A stretch of 64,000 bases of DNA, from the NCBI RefSeq assembly GCF_900187105.1, contig NZ_LT906482.1, positions 186,001-250,000 of the forward strand, read 5' to 3'. Shown piece by piece: positions 1-10,112 of this stretch (its first letter is position 1; every line of letters starts with the position of its first letter). The position numbers were made by a program, and so were the translations under genes. A model generated the notes under the pieces. It was not told the DNA's origin. It was given only the letters and a program-made list of their open reading frames with translations, and did no database searches. Source of the stretch: Eikenella corrodens. Lineage in GTDB: Bacteria; Pseudomonadota; Gammaproteobacteria; Burkholderiales; Neisseriaceae.

Positions 1-67
1 CTGCCGTAGGTAAAAAGCGGCATAATCGTTGTCAAACCTTACTCCGATATAGTAGAGTGTTTCCACA

Positions 68-85
68 GCTACCGGCAACGGTAGC
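68..85 (+). promoter_or_regulatory. 5' UTR hairpin with GCAA tetraloop
   Basis: A perfect 7-bp stem GCTACCG/CGGTAGC closed by a GCAA loop lies just upstream of the AGGAG ribosome binding site of the following small gene. A short T-run (88-92) follows, so it may be a weak terminator for an upstream transcript or an mRNA-stabilising element. Function is inferred only. Confidence 0.4.
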
Positions 86-109
86 CATTTTTCACAGGAG
101 AACCTAACT

Positions 110-394
110 ATGCAACGCAAATTAACTATTCTGATGCTGGCTTTGCTGCCGATTGCGTCCGCATGGGCCGACGGTGTAAAAATCGGCAACGACTCTTCCG
201 GCCTGCCGCCTGAATTGGTGCAAAACTTGGCGCAAACGTCCAAATCCATGGGCGTGAAAGAGCCGATGAATATCAGCACCCGCAACGAAGGCGGTGCACG
301 CTATGCCGTGGTATCCGGCACTTCCGGCACCACTTGCCGCATCAAACTGTCCAACGGCAACCCGCCCACCATCTTGGGCTTGTCCTGCCGTTAA
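110..394 (+). CDS. small secreted hypothetical protein
   Basis: 94 residues. The N-terminus is a typical Sec signal peptide (two basic residues, a Leu/Ala-rich core, likely cleavage after Ala-Trp-Ala at about residue 20), so the mature protein should be periplasmic or secreted. It has two cysteines near the C-terminus (about residues 76 and 93) that could form a disulfide. Start chosen because a strong AGGAG sits 8-9 bases upstream of the ATG. The gene is monocistronic, bounded by its own rho-independent terminator and then a DUS pair, convergent with murA. I do not recognise a named family and assign no function. Confidence 0.75.
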   Translation: MQRKLTILMLALLPIASAWADGVKIGNDSSGLPPELVQNLAQTSKSMGVKEPMNISTRNEGGARYAVVSGTSGTTCRIKLSNGNPPTILGLSCR

Positions 395-415
395 TCAGAA
401 CCAACAAATATTGGA

Positions 416-442
416 AAACAGCCCGAATATCGGGCTGTTTTT
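416..442 (+). terminator. rho-independent terminator
   Basis: Ten-base-pair perfect stem (417-426/430-439), three-base loop, then a T-run. It ends the small secreted gene upstream. Confidence 0.9.
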
Positions 443-460
443 GCTTCCTGATGCTTGAGG

Positions 461-500
461 GGCTACCTGAAAACCCTACGGTTGGTTTTTCAGGTAGCCT
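461..500. terminator. inverted DUS pair, bidirectional terminator
   Basis: Forward and reverse eikDUS copies separated by about 14 bases between two convergent genes, the left gene and murA. The second arm is preceded by a T-run. Confidence 0.8.
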
Positions 501-515
501 TTGCTTTCGAACTGC

Positions 516-2085
<1,570 letters not shown>

Positions 2086-3165
2086 ATGCCCGACCAATCC
2101 CTCGCCCCCCACCGTCAGGCCATCGACACCATCGATGCCGAAATCCTCCATCTGCTCAACCAACGCGCCGCCCACGCCCGCGCCATCGGCGAGCTCAAAG
2201 GCACCGGCATCGTTTATCGCCCCGAGCGCGAAGCCCAAGTGTTGCAGCGCATTCAAAGCCTGAACCAAACCGCCGCCGGCCTCCTGCCAGACGAAGCCGT
2301 CGCCCGCCTGTTCCGCGAAATCATGAGCGAATGCCTCGCCGTAGAACGCCCGCTCACCATCGCCTACCTCGGTCCCGAAGCCACCTTCACCCAACAAGCC
2401 GCCGTGAAGCACTTCGGCCACGCCGCCCGCACCCAACCCTGCCCCTCCATCGACGAATGCTTCCGCCTGGTGGAAACCCGCCAGGCCGATTATGCCGTCG
2501 CCCCAGTGGAAAATTCCACCGAAGGCCCGGTCGGCCGTACCCTCGACCTCATGGTTTCCACCCCCCTGCGTGCCTGCGGCGAAGTGCTCCTGCGCATCCA
2601 GCATCATTTATTGCAGCAGCCCAGCGGTAGTGAGCAGCCGGAAAAAGTGTATGCCCACGCCCAAGCGTTGGCTCAATGTCACGAGTGGCTCAACCGCCAC
2701 CTGCCCCATGCCACCCGCATTTCCGTGGCCAGCAACGCCGAAGCTGCCCGCCTCGCCGCTGCCGAGCCGCAAGCCGCCGCCATTGCCGGCCAGGCCGCCT
2801 CCGAGCACTACCACCTGGCCAAACTCGCTGCCAACATCGAAGACGAGCCCAACAACACCACCCGTTTCCTCATCTTCGGCCACAACCGCACCCAGCCCTC
2901 CGGCCGCGACAAAACCTCCCTCATCGTCTCCGCCCCCAACCGCCCCGGCACCGTTCACCACCTGCTCCAACCCTTCTCCGAGCACGGCATCTCCATGACC
3001 AAGCTCGAAAGCCGCCCCAGCCGCGCCGGTCTGTGGGACTACATCTTCTTTATCGACATCGAAGGCCACGCTGACAGCCCCCAAATCCAGCCCGCCCTCG
3101 AAGCCCTCGCCGAACGCGCCGCCTTCGTCAAAATCATCGGCGCCTATCCGCAGGCCGTGCTGTAA
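2086..3165 (+). CDS. pheA: chorismate mutase / prephenate dehydratase (P-protein)
   Basis: Bifunctional enzyme converting chorismate to prephenate and then to phenylpyruvate for phenylalanine synthesis. Of 359 residues, about 1-85 form an AroQ-type chorismate mutase helix bundle (IDAEILHLLNQRA and the basic ERE region). About 90-265 form the prephenate dehydratase domain, starting at YLGPEATFTQQAA and including the NNTTRF motif near 260-265. About 275-355 form an ACT domain with the GALES-like motif here reading TKLESRP, the likely site of phenylalanine feedback inhibition. The start gives a normal mutase N-terminus. The gene is monocistronic, ended by an inverted DUS pair. It feeds from aroC, encoded 12 kb downstream. 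Confidence 0.95.
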   Translation: MPDQSLAPHRQAIDTIDAEILHLLNQRAAHARAIGELKGTGIVYRPEREAQVLQRIQSLNQTAAGLLPDEAVARLFREIMSECLAVERPLTIAYLGPEATFTQQAAVKHFGHAARTQPCPSIDECFRLVETRQADYAVAPVENSTEGPVGRTLDLMVSTPLRACGEVLLRIQHHLLQQPSGSEQPEKVYAHAQALAQCHEWLNRHLPHATRISVASNAEAARLAAAEPQAAAIAGQAASEHYHLAKLAANIEDEPNNTTRFLIFGHNRTQPSGRDKTSLIVSAPNRPGTVHHLLQPFSEHGISMTKLESRPSRAGLWDYIFFIDIEGHADSPQIQPALEALAERAAFVKIIGAYPQAVL

Positions 3166-3166
3166 A

Positions 3167-3205
3167 TTTTCAGGTAGCCTCTATGCAGCAAGAGGCTACC
3201 TGAAA
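3167..3205. terminator. inverted DUS pair terminator after pheA
   Basis: Reverse then forward eikDUS with a 13-base spacer, starting right after the pheA stop codon. Confidence 0.8.
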
Positions 3206-3236
3206 CAAACTTTTGCAAAGCAAACACAAGTTTCTA
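3192..3236 (-). repeat. DUS-anchored degenerate repeat (divergent copy)
   Basis: Read on the minus strand, a GTAGAAACTTG start and a terminal TTTCAGGTAGCCT resemble the better copies at 39759, 32028 and 49324. The middle is poorly conserved, so membership is tentative. Confidence 0.35.
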
Positions 3237-3304
3237 CCGAGCTAAAAAACATCCAACTTTGCGCTAAAATCTTTCTTTCCTAACCACTCTAATGGAGTCA
3301 CACC

Positions 3305-3709
3305 ATGCGTATCCTACCCCTTGTCGCCACAGCCATCCTGTTCGCTGCCGGCACCGCACATGCCGATATCAAAATGTTCCGCAGCCCCAGCGGCAACATC
3401 AACTGCATGTACGACCATTCCCCCGGCGTAGTGGAATGCCAGATTCCCCAGCCCGATCGTCCAGTCCGCCCCAAACCGCGCGATTGCGAGCTCGATTGGG
3501 GCAGCAACTTCTCCATCGCCCGCACCGGCCACACCCAAATGGGCTGCGTGGGAGACAGTCTCGCCAGCCCCGACAGCCGCGTGCTGCCCTACGGTCAGAC
3601 CCTGCGTGGCAATGGCTGGCAATGTACCAGCCGCACCAGCGGCATGACTTGCACCAACAGCCAAAACCACGGCTTTGAAATCAGCAGCCGTCGCCAACGC
3701 CTTTTCTAA
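3305..3709 (+). CDS. secreted DUF6636-like cysteine-rich protein
   Basis: 134 residues with a clear Sec signal peptide (cleavage likely after AHA at about residue 19). The mature part begins FRSPSGNINCMY and ends GFEISSRRQRLF. Both signatures resemble the DUF6636 family of small exported proteins. Six cysteines are spread through the mature chain, consistent with three disulfides in the periplasm. It stands alone between DUS terminators. No activity is known for this family, and I infer only export and oxidative folding. Confidence 0.75.
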   Translation: MRILPLVATAILFAAGTAHADIKMFRSPSGNINCMYDHSPGVVECQIPQPDRPVRPKPRDCELDWGSNFSIARTGHTQMGCVGDSLASPDSRVLPYGQTLRGNGWQCTSRTSGMTCTNSQNHGFEISSRRQRLF

Positions 3710-3726
3710 ATTCTCTAATGTACACA

Positions 3727-3757
3727 AAAGGCTACCTGAAACTTTCAGGTAGCCTTT
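3727..3757. terminator. inverted DUS pair, bidirectional terminator
   Basis: AAAAGG-CTACCTGAAA followed almost immediately by its reverse complement and a T-run. It separates convergent genes, the secreted DUF6636-like gene and recD. Confidence 0.9.
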
Positions 3758-3774
3758 TTCTTGCTAACTCTCAT

Positions 3775-5478
3775 TTACTTTAGCGATTGCAATGCCTCGC
3801 CCAAACCGGTACGGCGGTGGTTTTTGCGTTGCACGGCGGCAATAAGGGCACTCATCTGGCCGGCGTAGCCGAAGCGACGGCGGGCGCGGGTGATGGCGGT
3901 GTAGAGCAGGGTGCGGTCGAACAGGGCGGAGTCGGCCTCGTCGCCCAAGAGCCACACTTCCTGGTATTCCGAGCCTTGGCTTTTGTGTACGGTCATGGCG
4001 AAGGCGGTATCGTGCGCGGGCAGCCGGCTGAGCGATACGGCGCGGAAGCCGCCGGCATCGGGGAAAAACGCAGCCAGCCCGTCGCCGTGCGGCAGCACGA
4101 TGCCAATGTCGCCGTTAAACACGTTCACGGCATAATCGTTTTCCGCCACCATCAGCACCTGCCCGGCAAACCAGCCCTGTTCCGCCGCCCTACCCTGCGC
4201 GGCCAGGAGCTTGCGGTATTCGCGGTTGAACTCTGCCGCCTGGCTGCGCCGTGCGGCCAGCACCACCAACTGCTGCTGGGCGGAAAAGCAGGCCGCCGGG
4301 TCGCCGCTGTTTACCGCCTGCCAGTAGGCCTCGTACTGTTTGGTAAAGTGCCGCGCCAAGGCGGCGGGGGTTTCAGGTAGCCTGAACAAGTCGTCGGTAA
4401 AGCGGGCAAACGCGGCTTCGGCGGCGGCAGCCTCCCCGTTCACCACGGCCTGTGCCAATGCGCCCACGCCGCGCTGCGGATCGAAACGGTGGCTGTATTC
4501 CAACCGCGCCACGTTGCCGGCCAAGGGCGGCGGGTTATCCCGCACTTCAAACGGCACGCCTTCGGGCAGCCACTCGGCCAACTGGGCAGCTTCTTTAGCC
4601 GTGAGCACGGTGGGCTGCGCCAGCACGGGCAATACAGCACCGATGCCCACTGGTGGCAGCTGGTTTTCATCGCCCAACAAAATCAGGCGGCCATGCTCGG
4701 GAATGGCGCACAATAATTGGTGCAGCAGCGGCAAATCCAGCATGGAAGCCTCGTCGGCCACCACAATATCAAAAGGCAGCGGCTGCTCACGGTTAAATTT
4801 CGAATAGCCGACTACTGGGTTCAGCTTCAGCAACCGGTGGACAGTTTGTCCTTCCAATACTGTCAAATGCTGCAACACCTGTTCGCTACCCACCTTAAAG
4901 CTACTCAACGCACGGTGCAGCGAACGGGTCATGTGGGCGGCAGCCTTGCCGGTGGGGGCGGTGAGCGCGATGCGCGGCATCTCGACCGCATCGGCACACA
5001 GCAGCGCCAGCAGCTTAGCCACCGTGGTGGTTTTGCCCGTGCCCGGCCCGCCAGTTACCAGCATCAGCGGCTGCAACACCGCCAGCGCGGCAGCCAGCCG
5101 CTGCCCGTTATGCCCGGCATCGGGAAACCAATCGCGCAACCGTTGCCGCAGCCCGGCGTTTTCAGGTAGCCTCACCCGATTATGGGCAATCCGTTGTAAT
5201 TCGGCGGCCACGCTGCGCTCTAGTGCAAACAGCCTGCCACTAAACAGCCGCCGCCCGCGCAACACCAAAGGCGTGAACGCGCCGCCATCGCCCACCACCG
5301 GCGCGGCCTGCCGCAACGCCTCCGCCTCTTGCGGCGCGAGCGTGATGTAGCTGTGGCCGCCCTCTTGCGCGGCAAACAGTTCGTCCAACAGCGGCAGCAC
5401 CGGCTCGGCGGTCTGCGGTGCCAAACGCTGCAACACTTCGGCAGCAGCTTGGGCGGCGGGGTAACGGTATTCGATCAT
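3775..5478 (-). CDS. recD: exodeoxyribonuclease V alpha subunit RecD
   Basis: Fast 5'-3' helicase subunit of RecBCD, which processes double-strand DNA ends for recombination. It has 567 residues when started at ATG 5478. A longer in-frame start at 5541 would add a translated DUS (GYLKES) and was rejected. Walker A GGPGTGKT lies at about 143-150, the DEAS Walker B at 242-245, a TVHKSQGSE helicase motif near the C-terminus, and LLYTAITRARRR as motif VI. Two DUS copies are translated inside the protein (RLPENAG near 103 and RLPETPA near 370). recB and recC are not in this window. RecBCD is known to matter in Neisseria transformation, so a competence link is reasonable. Confidence 0.93.
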   Translation of the reverse strand: MIEYRYPAAQAAAEVLQRLAPQTAEPVLPLLDELFAAQEGGHSYITLAPQEAEALRQAAPVVGDGGAFTPLVLRGRRLFSGRLFALERSVAAELQRIAHNRVRLPENAGLRQRLRDWFPDAGHNGQRLAAALAVLQPLMLVTGGPGTGKTTTVAKLLALLCADAVEMPRIALTAPTGKAAAHMTRSLHRALSSFKVGSEQVLQHLTVLEGQTVHRLLKLNPVVGYSKFNREQPLPFDIVVADEASMLDLPLLHQLLCAIPEHGRLILLGDENQLPPVGIGAVLPVLAQPTVLTAKEAAQLAEWLPEGVPFEVRDNPPPLAGNVARLEYSHRFDPQRGVGALAQAVVNGEAAAAEAAFARFTDDLFRLPETPAALARHFTKQYEAYWQAVNSGDPAACFSAQQQLVVLAARRSQAAEFNREYRKLLAAQGRAAEQGWFAGQVLMVAENDYAVNVFNGDIGIVLPHGDGLAAFFPDAGGFRAVSLSRLPAHDTAFAMTVHKSQGSEYQEVWLLGDEADSALFDRTLLYTAITRARRRFGYAGQMSALIAAVQRKNHRRTGLGEALQSLK

Positions 5479-5898
5479 AGCGGATTCTTTCAGGTAGCCT
5501 ACTGGTGGCACAGGCGGCAAATGGGCGGTAAAACCAAGCATGAATTACATGAATTATAAGCGTTGGGCACATCCACTCCAAACTCGGAATGGCCGGTAGA
5601 GCGAATCAAAATAAGAAAGCTGCCGTGTTGGCTGGTCTGGAGTACTACCTGCACCACCTGCAGCCTCGACCTTATCCCATTATTTTTATCCGCTATCTGG
5701 CGTACAGATATTTCCATTTTATTCAAGGCAATTTGGCTAAAGCCACGTTTCAGGTAGCCTCCCACCAATCCAATTAGACAAAATGTACAAACAAATCCAA
5801 ATATTCTATACCAAGGATAATCTTTACTTTTCTATTCTTGCATTTTTTAGACATTCTGTGCATAATCCACCTCAAAATCATATCAAGGAATAAATCCA
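5479..5898. promoter_or_regulatory. recD-leuC spacer with leuC promoter
   Basis: The 420-bp divergent spacer holds two DUS copies (5489, 5749) and a good sigma-70 promoter for leuC: TTGCAT at 5838-5843, a 17-bp gap and CATAAT at 5861-5866, 33 bases before the ATG. The short open frames between 5540 and 5770 look spurious. No leucine leader peptide was seen. Confidence 0.65.
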
Positions 5899-7308
5899 AT
5901 GAGCGCACAAACCCTCTACGACAAACTCTGGAACAGCCATATTGTCCACGAATCAGAAGACGGTACCGTCCTCCTTTATATCGACCGCCATCTGGTGCAC
6001 GAAGTGACCAGCCCGCAGGCGTTTGAAGGCCTGAAAATGGCCGGCCGCAAGCTGTGGCGCATCGACAGCGTGGTCTCCACCGCCGACCACAACACCCCCA
6101 CCGACCATTGGGACGAAGGCATCAAAGACCCGATTTCCAAGCTGCAAGTGGACACTTTGGATAAAAACATCAAAGAATTCGGCGCGCTGGCCTATTTCCC
6201 ATTTAAAGACAAAGGCCAAGGCATCGTGCATGTGATGGGCCCCGAACAGGGCGCGACGCTGCCCGGCATGACCGTGGTGTGTGGCGATTCGCACACCAGC
6301 ACCCACGGCGCGTTCGGCGCGCTAGCGCACGGCATCGGCACTTCCGAAGTGGAACACACCATGGCCACCCAGTGCATCACCGCCAAAAAGTCCAAATCCA
6401 TGCTGATTGAAGTTTCAGGTAGCCTGAAACCGGGCGTAACCGCCAAAGACATCGCGCTGTATATCATCGGCCAAATCGGCACGGCGGGCGGCACGGGCTA
6501 TGCCATCGAATTCGGCGGCGAAGCCATCCGCAGCCTCTCCATGGAAGGCCGCATGACCCTGTGCAACATGGCGATTGAAGCCGGCGCACGCAGCGGCCTG
6601 GTGGCCGTGGACGACACCACAATCAATTACATCCAAGGCCGCAAATTCGCCCCCAAAGGCGCGGATTGGGACAAAGCCGTGGCCTACTGGCGCACGCTGG
6701 TGTCCGATGAAGGCGCGAAATTCGACAAAACGTACAAATTCCGCGCCGAAGACATCGAGCCGCAGGTAACGTGGGGCACGTCGCCCGAAATGGTGCTGGG
6801 CGTGGATGGCAAAGTGCCGAACCCCGCCGACGAAGCCGATGCAGTGAAACGCGCGGGCATGGAGCGCGCCTTGGAATACATGGGCTTAGCCGCCGGTACG
6901 CCGTTGAACGAAATCCCCGTGGACGTGGTGTTCATCGGCTCGTGCACCAACAGCCGCATCGAAGATTTGCGTGAAGCCGCCGCCGTGGCCAAAGGCCGCA
7001 AAAAGGCCGACAACGTGAACCGCGTGCTGGTCGTGCCCGGCTCTGGCTTGGTGAAAGAGCAGGCAGAAAAAGAAGGCTTGGACAAAATCTTCACCGACGC
7101 GGGCTTCGAATGGCGCGAACCCGGCTGCTCCATGTGCCTGGCCATGAACGCCGACCGCCTCGCGCCGCAAGAACGCTGTGCCTCCACCTCCAACCGCAAT
7201 TTTGAAGGACGGCAGGGCAACGGCGGCCGCACACACCTCGTCAGCCCAGCAATGGCGGCAGCGGCGGCAGTGGCCGGGCATTTTGTGGATGTACGCCAAC
7301 TGGCTTGA
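5899..7308 (+). CDS. leuC: 3-isopropylmalate dehydratase large subunit
   Basis: Aconitase-family subunit that, with LeuD, isomerises 2-isopropylmalate to 3-isopropylmalate in leucine synthesis. At 469 residues it has the family length. The 4Fe-4S ligands are visible as Cys349 in the GSCTNSR motif and Cys410/Cys413 in [15 protein letters not shown] is embedded in frame near codon 173, translated VSGSLK, in a position where the protein still reads normally. AAGGA precedes the ATG. Unlike most proteobacteria, leuD is not adjacent but 1.7 kb downstream, behind three small genes. leuA is not in the window. Confidence 0.97.
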   Translation: MSAQTLYDKLWNSHIVHESEDGTVLLYIDRHLVHEVTSPQAFEGLKMAGRKLWRIDSVVSTADHNTPTDHWDEGIKDPISKLQVDTLDKNIKEFGALAYFPFKDKGQGIVHVMGPEQGATLPGMTVVCGDSHTSTHGAFGALAHGIGTSEVEHTMATQCITAKKSKSMLIEVSGSLKPGVTAKDIALYIIGQIGTAGGTGYAIEFGGEAIRSLSMEGRMTLCNMAIEAGARSGLVAVDDTTINYIQGRKFAPKGADWDKAVAYWRTLVSDEGAKFDKTYKFRAEDIEPQVTWGTSPEMVLGVDGKVPNPADEADAVKRAGMERALEYMGLAAGTPLNEIPVDVVFIGSCTNSRIEDLREAAAVAKGRKKADNVNRVLVVPGSGLVKEQAEKEGLDKIFTDAGFEWREPGCSMCLAMNADRLAPQERCASTSNRNFEGRQGNGGRTHLVSPAMAAAAAVAGHFVDVRQLA

Positions 7309-7331
7309 TGGCTTTAACTTCGCTCCGCTCC

Positions 7332-7368
7332 GCCGAAACTTCGTTGAAGCTGCGCTTTCAAGTAGCCT
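7332..7368 (+). repeat. DUS-anchored degenerate repeat
   Basis: The ACTTCGTTGAAGCTG core followed by CTTTCAAGTAGCCT (a DUS with one change) matches the 3' two thirds of the copy at 39759-39806. Confidence 0.6.
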
Positions 7369-7395
7369 CTATCTGCCCACAGGCTACCTGAAAAA
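7355..7395 (+). terminator. DUS-type inverted repeat after leuC
   Basis: A one-mismatch reverse DUS (TTTCAAGTAGCCT) pairs with a forward DUS at 7381. It lies between leuC and the next small gene. Confidence 0.65.
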
Positions 7396-7440
7396 GTTAA
7401 AATACCCCCGTCTCAGGAACCCCAAACAATAGATTGAGCC

Positions 7441-7848
7441 ATGAAAACCCTCCTCAAAACCACCCTCCTGCTCGCCGCCCTCTGCCCCGCCCTAGCTGCT
7501 GCCGAACCTATCGCCTCACCCACACCGGAGCAGTGCCGCACCGTGCTGAGCGAATTTGCCATGTTTGAAGCCTTCATCGCCGCCTGTCCGCGTATTGCCC
7601 GCGCCGAAATCGACACGCGCACCCGCCTCAACAACGTTTACGAAGGCTTCGCCCGCTACGGCGAATGCGGCAAACAAATTGAAAGCGAACCGATCGCTTC
7701 CATGCTGCGCGAACACCCCGCCATCCGCCTGCTCGGCCAAGACGGCAAACGCCGCCCCAGCAGGGCCGAAGCAGATGCTTTCTGCCGCCGCCACCGCGGC
7801 GACCTCACCCGCATCGTGCTCAAATACAACCCCGGCCGCAACCGTTAA
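7441..7848 (+). CDS. secreted hypothetical protein
   Basis: 135 residues with a strong signal peptide (Lys-rich start, Leu/Ala core, likely AAA-EP cleavage near residue 21). The mature part has four cysteines (near 32, 48, 80 and 118) and is rich in Arg, giving a basic periplasmic protein. It has no recognisable domain. It sits between leuC and leuD but is separated from leuC by a DUS terminator, so it is probably expressed separately. The spacing of cysteines suggests two disulfides. No function is assigned. Confidence 0.7.
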   Translation: MKTLLKTTLLLAALCPALAAAEPIASPTPEQCRTVLSEFAMFEAFIAACPRIARAEIDTRTRLNNVYEGFARYGECGKQIESEPIASMLREHPAIRLLGQDGKRRPSRAEADAFCRRHRGDLTRIVLKYNPGRNR

Positions 7849-7899
7849 ACAGCCCCCTGCAGAGGCTACCTGAAAATCCGACTACGAAAGGAAAACCAT

Positions 7900-8541
7900 A
7901 TGGGATTGGATATGCGCCCTTTAAGCAAACCCAAAGCGGGCAAGGAGCAACGCTTTTACGAGCTATATAGTCTGATACCGTCGGAAAATCTTTCTCCCGA
8001 CCAGCGGGAACAACTGCTGGAAGAATGGTTCGCGCTCGGCATACCCAGCTATGAAACCATCAAGGCACCGCAAGTGGGTAGAGATGCTCAGGCAGACGCT
8101 TGGCTGCGCGAACAATATGATGCCGACGATAATCCGGATAAACCGCCGTTTGATGAAGTTTACCAAGATTACCAAGGCTACTATGTAATCGAATTGGCTC
8201 CGGAACAAGACAGCGTGCCGGTATATCGCGCCTTTGGTCAAGACGAAAACGTATTCCGCGGCCAATTCCTAGCCGACTGCCAGGAGCTGATCGGCGAAGA
8301 TTTGCTCAACGAAGCATGGTCGAACCATTTGGCCGAAGAAGCTGTAGATTATGCCCACCGACTGATTGCCGCAGTTACCCCCGCTGCGCAGCAACACGGC
8401 TTGGAATATCTAAAAGACCAATACGAACCGCCAGAAGCCGAGCCAGAAAGTTTGGAAAGCCAATTACACATTGTCTATTCTCTAGCGCGCTGGTTGATTT
8501 TTTACGGTAGCCGAGGCCACGGTTATGAAGCCGATTTTTAA
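7900..8541 (+). CDS. hypothetical acidic cytoplasmic protein
   Basis: 213 residues, strongly acidic (many Asp/Glu), with no signal peptide or membrane segment, so cytosolic. An AAAGG ribosome binding site precedes the ATG. The first half contains YELYSLIPSENLSPDQREQLL and a tyrosine-rich stretch (VYQDYQGYYVIEL). The rest is helical by composition. I do not recognise a family. It is flanked on both sides by single DUS copies and sits in the leuC-leuD gap, which looks like an accessory insertion zone. Confidence 0.65.
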   Translation: MGLDMRPLSKPKAGKEQRFYELYSLIPSENLSPDQREQLLEEWFALGIPSYETIKAPQVGRDAQADAWLREQYDADDNPDKPPFDEVYQDYQGYYVIELAPEQDSVPVYRAFGQDENVFRGQFLADCQELIGEDLLNEAWSNHLAEEAVDYAHRLIAAVTPAAQQHGLEYLKDQYEPPEAEPESLESQLHIVYSLARWLIFYGSRGHGYEADF

Positions 8542-8692
8542 TCCGGCAGTTGCCCGGCTGCAAAGGCTACCTGAAAAGTAAAATCCGATAAATTCAGGCT
8601 AAATCAGCCGTCGGCCTTGCTGTTTTGGCCGATAATAAAGCCACACGAGCTAATCGTGCATCTTTCATTTCTTCACATAAGGAGCTGAAAAC

Positions 8693-8881
8693 ATGAAACA
8701 CCTTCTCATCCTCGCCATTACCGCCATCGGCCTTTCTGCCTGTTCCAGCACTTGGCACGGCGTAAAAGAAGACACTGCCAACAACATCGACAACACCCGC
8801 GAAGCAGTGCGCAAGGGCAGCAATGCCGTTGGCCGCGGTATTTCCCACGTGGGCGAGAAAATCGAAAACGCCACTGAATAA
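8693..8881 (+). CDS. entericidin-family small lipoprotein
   Basis: 62 residues. A lipoprotein signal peptide ends in the lipobox LSAC with the lipidated cysteine at residue 17. The short mature part (GVKEDTANNIDNTREAVRKG) is typical of EcnA/EcnB-like lipoproteins. In enterics this family is linked to a toxin-antidote pair affecting cell lysis, but many family members elsewhere are single copy and uncharacterised, as here. Predicted outer-membrane-anchored amphipathic helix. An AAGGAG ribosome binding site precedes the start, and a GC-rich hairpin follows the stop. Confidence 0.82.
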   Translation: MKHLLILAITAIGLSACSSTWHGVKEDTANNIDNTREAVRKGSNAVGRGISHVGEKIENATE

Positions 8882-8890
8882 GCCTATCGT

Positions 8891-8914
8891 CCGGCAGGCC
8901 TGAGCGCCTGCCGG
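8891..8914 (+). terminator. GC-rich hairpin after lipoprotein gene
   Basis: Perfect 9-bp stem CCGGCAGGC/GCCTGCCGG with a six-base loop. It lacks a good T-run, so termination may be partial. A degenerate DUS pair follows at 8940-8962. Confidence 0.55.
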
Positions 8915-8987
8915 CATTGAAAATATCCAATATAAATCAAAGGCTACATTTTTTAGGTAGCCTTTAAGCAAACCACAAAGACCCGCC

Positions 8988-9629
8988 ATGAAAGCCTTTA
9001 CCCAGCTCACTGCCCTTGTTGCCCCGCTCGACCGCAATAATGTGGACACCGACGCCATCATCCCCAAACAATTCCTCAAATCCATCAAACGCAGCGGCTT
9101 CGGCGTAAACTGCTTCGACGAATGGCGTTATCTCGACCACGGCGAGCCGGGCATGGACAACAGCAAGCGTCCGCTCAATCCCGATTTTTCGCTGAATCAG
9201 CCGCGCTACCAAGGCGCGCAAATTCTGCTCACGCGCAAAAACTTCGGCTGCGGCTCCTCGCGCGAGCACGCCCCGTGGGCGCTCGACGACTACGGCTTCC
9301 GTGCCGTCATCGCCCCCAGCTTTGCCGATATTTTCTTTAATAACTGCTACAAAAACGGCCTGCTGCCCATCGTGCTGACTGAAGAGCAGGTGGAACAACT
9401 CTTCCAGGAAACCTATGCCACCGAAGGCTATCGGCTCAGCATCAATTTAGAACAGCAAACCGTTACCACCCCCGGCGGCACCGTGTTTAAATTCGACATC
9501 ACCGAACACCGCAAACACTGCCTGCTCAACGGCCTCGACGAAATCGGCCTCACCCTGCAACACGCCGACCAAATCCGCGCCTTTGAAGCACAGCGCCGCC
9601 AAAGCCAACCCTGGCTGTTTAACAGCTAA
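8988..9629 (+). CDS. leuD: 3-isopropylmalate dehydratase small subunit
   Basis: Swivelling-domain partner of LeuC in leucine biosynthesis. It has 213 residues, the normal length. Family signatures are [18 protein letters not shown] near the N-terminus, the substrate-loop [15 protein letters not shown] near residue 84-98, and [21 protein letters not shown] after it. The ribosome binding site is weak (ACAAAG). It is separated from leuC by three small genes, so stoichiometric co-translation with LeuC is not obvious. A spaced inverted DUS pair follows. Confidence 0.96.
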   Translation: MKAFTQLTALVAPLDRNNVDTDAIIPKQFLKSIKRSGFGVNCFDEWRYLDHGEPGMDNSKRPLNPDFSLNQPRYQGAQILLTRKNFGCGSSREHAPWALDDYGFRAVIAPSFADIFFNNCYKNGLLPIVLTEEQVEQLFQETYATEGYRLSINLEQQTVTTPGGTVFKFDITEHRKHCLLNGLDEIGLTLQHADQIRAFEAQRRQSQPWLFNS

Positions 9630-9633
9630 ACCC

Positions 9634-9688
9634 AAGGCTACCTGAAAGCAAGTTTCAGCGAAGCTCAAACCTTTTTTCAGGTAGCCTG
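9634..9688 (+). terminator. spaced inverted DUS pair after leuD
   Basis: Forward DUS at 9634 and reverse DUS at 9677 enclose about 31 bases. The enclosed AGCTTCGCTGAAAC-like sequence (minus strand) resembles the DUS-anchored repeat family. Confidence 0.65.
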
Positions 9689-9718
9689 CTATCTTTCCCA
9701 GCTCCAATAGAAAACATT

Positions 9719-10048
9719 ATGAAACCCGCACTCCTCCTCACAGCCCTGCTGCCCCTCCTCTCCCTCAGCGCCCAAGCCGAGCCCATCAGCAACAAAGACC
9801 AAGCCGTGGCTCGCGTGTCTGCCTCCGTTGCCCGCCACCGGCTAACCAGCCTGAAACCGGAATGCCTGCTGTTCATCACCACCGAAACTGCCAACAACTA
9901 CACCGTGGACGTGCACGAAAAACACGACGCCCGCTGCGGTGGCGATCCACACACCGCCCCCCGCCTGTTCGGCTACGAAGTGGACAAAGCCAGCGGCCGT
10001 ATGCAAATTGATGACCCCGTGAGCGGCGAAACCCGCCCCATTAACTAA
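9719..10048 (+). CDS. small secreted hypothetical protein
   Basis: 109 residues with a Sec signal peptide (MKPALLLTALLPLLSLSAQA, cleavage near residue 20). The mature part has two cysteines (near 44 and 72), a predicted beta-rich pattern (CLLFITTETANNYTVDVHEKH) and a C-terminal acidic tail. The layout is that of small PepSY-like or lysozyme-inhibitor-like periplasmic proteins, but no family signature is clear enough to name. Monocistronic between DUS terminators. Confidence 0.7.
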   Translation: MKPALLLTALLPLLSLSAQAEPISNKDQAVARVSASVARHRLTSLKPECLLFITTETANNYTVDVHEKHDARCGGDPHTAPRLFGYEVDKASGRMQIDDPVSGETRPIN

Positions 10049-10055
10049 ACCATTG

Positions 10056-10096
10056 CAGGCTACCTGAAATCCACTCTCCCTTTTTCAGGTAGCCTT
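10056..10096 (+). terminator. inverted DUS pair terminator
   Basis: Forward DUS, 14-base spacer, then reverse DUS with flanking T-runs, between two same-strand genes. Confidence 0.85.
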
Positions 10097-10112
10097 TATT
10101 TAGGGAATCACC

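Noticed and set aside
5479-5541. N-terminal extension of recD to 5541
   Set aside because: It would translate a DUS (GYLKES) and has no family similarity; ATG 5478 gives the normal RecD start.
5540-5770. Several short frames between recD and leuC
   Set aside because: They overlap each other on both strands, lack ribosome binding sites and include a translated DUS.
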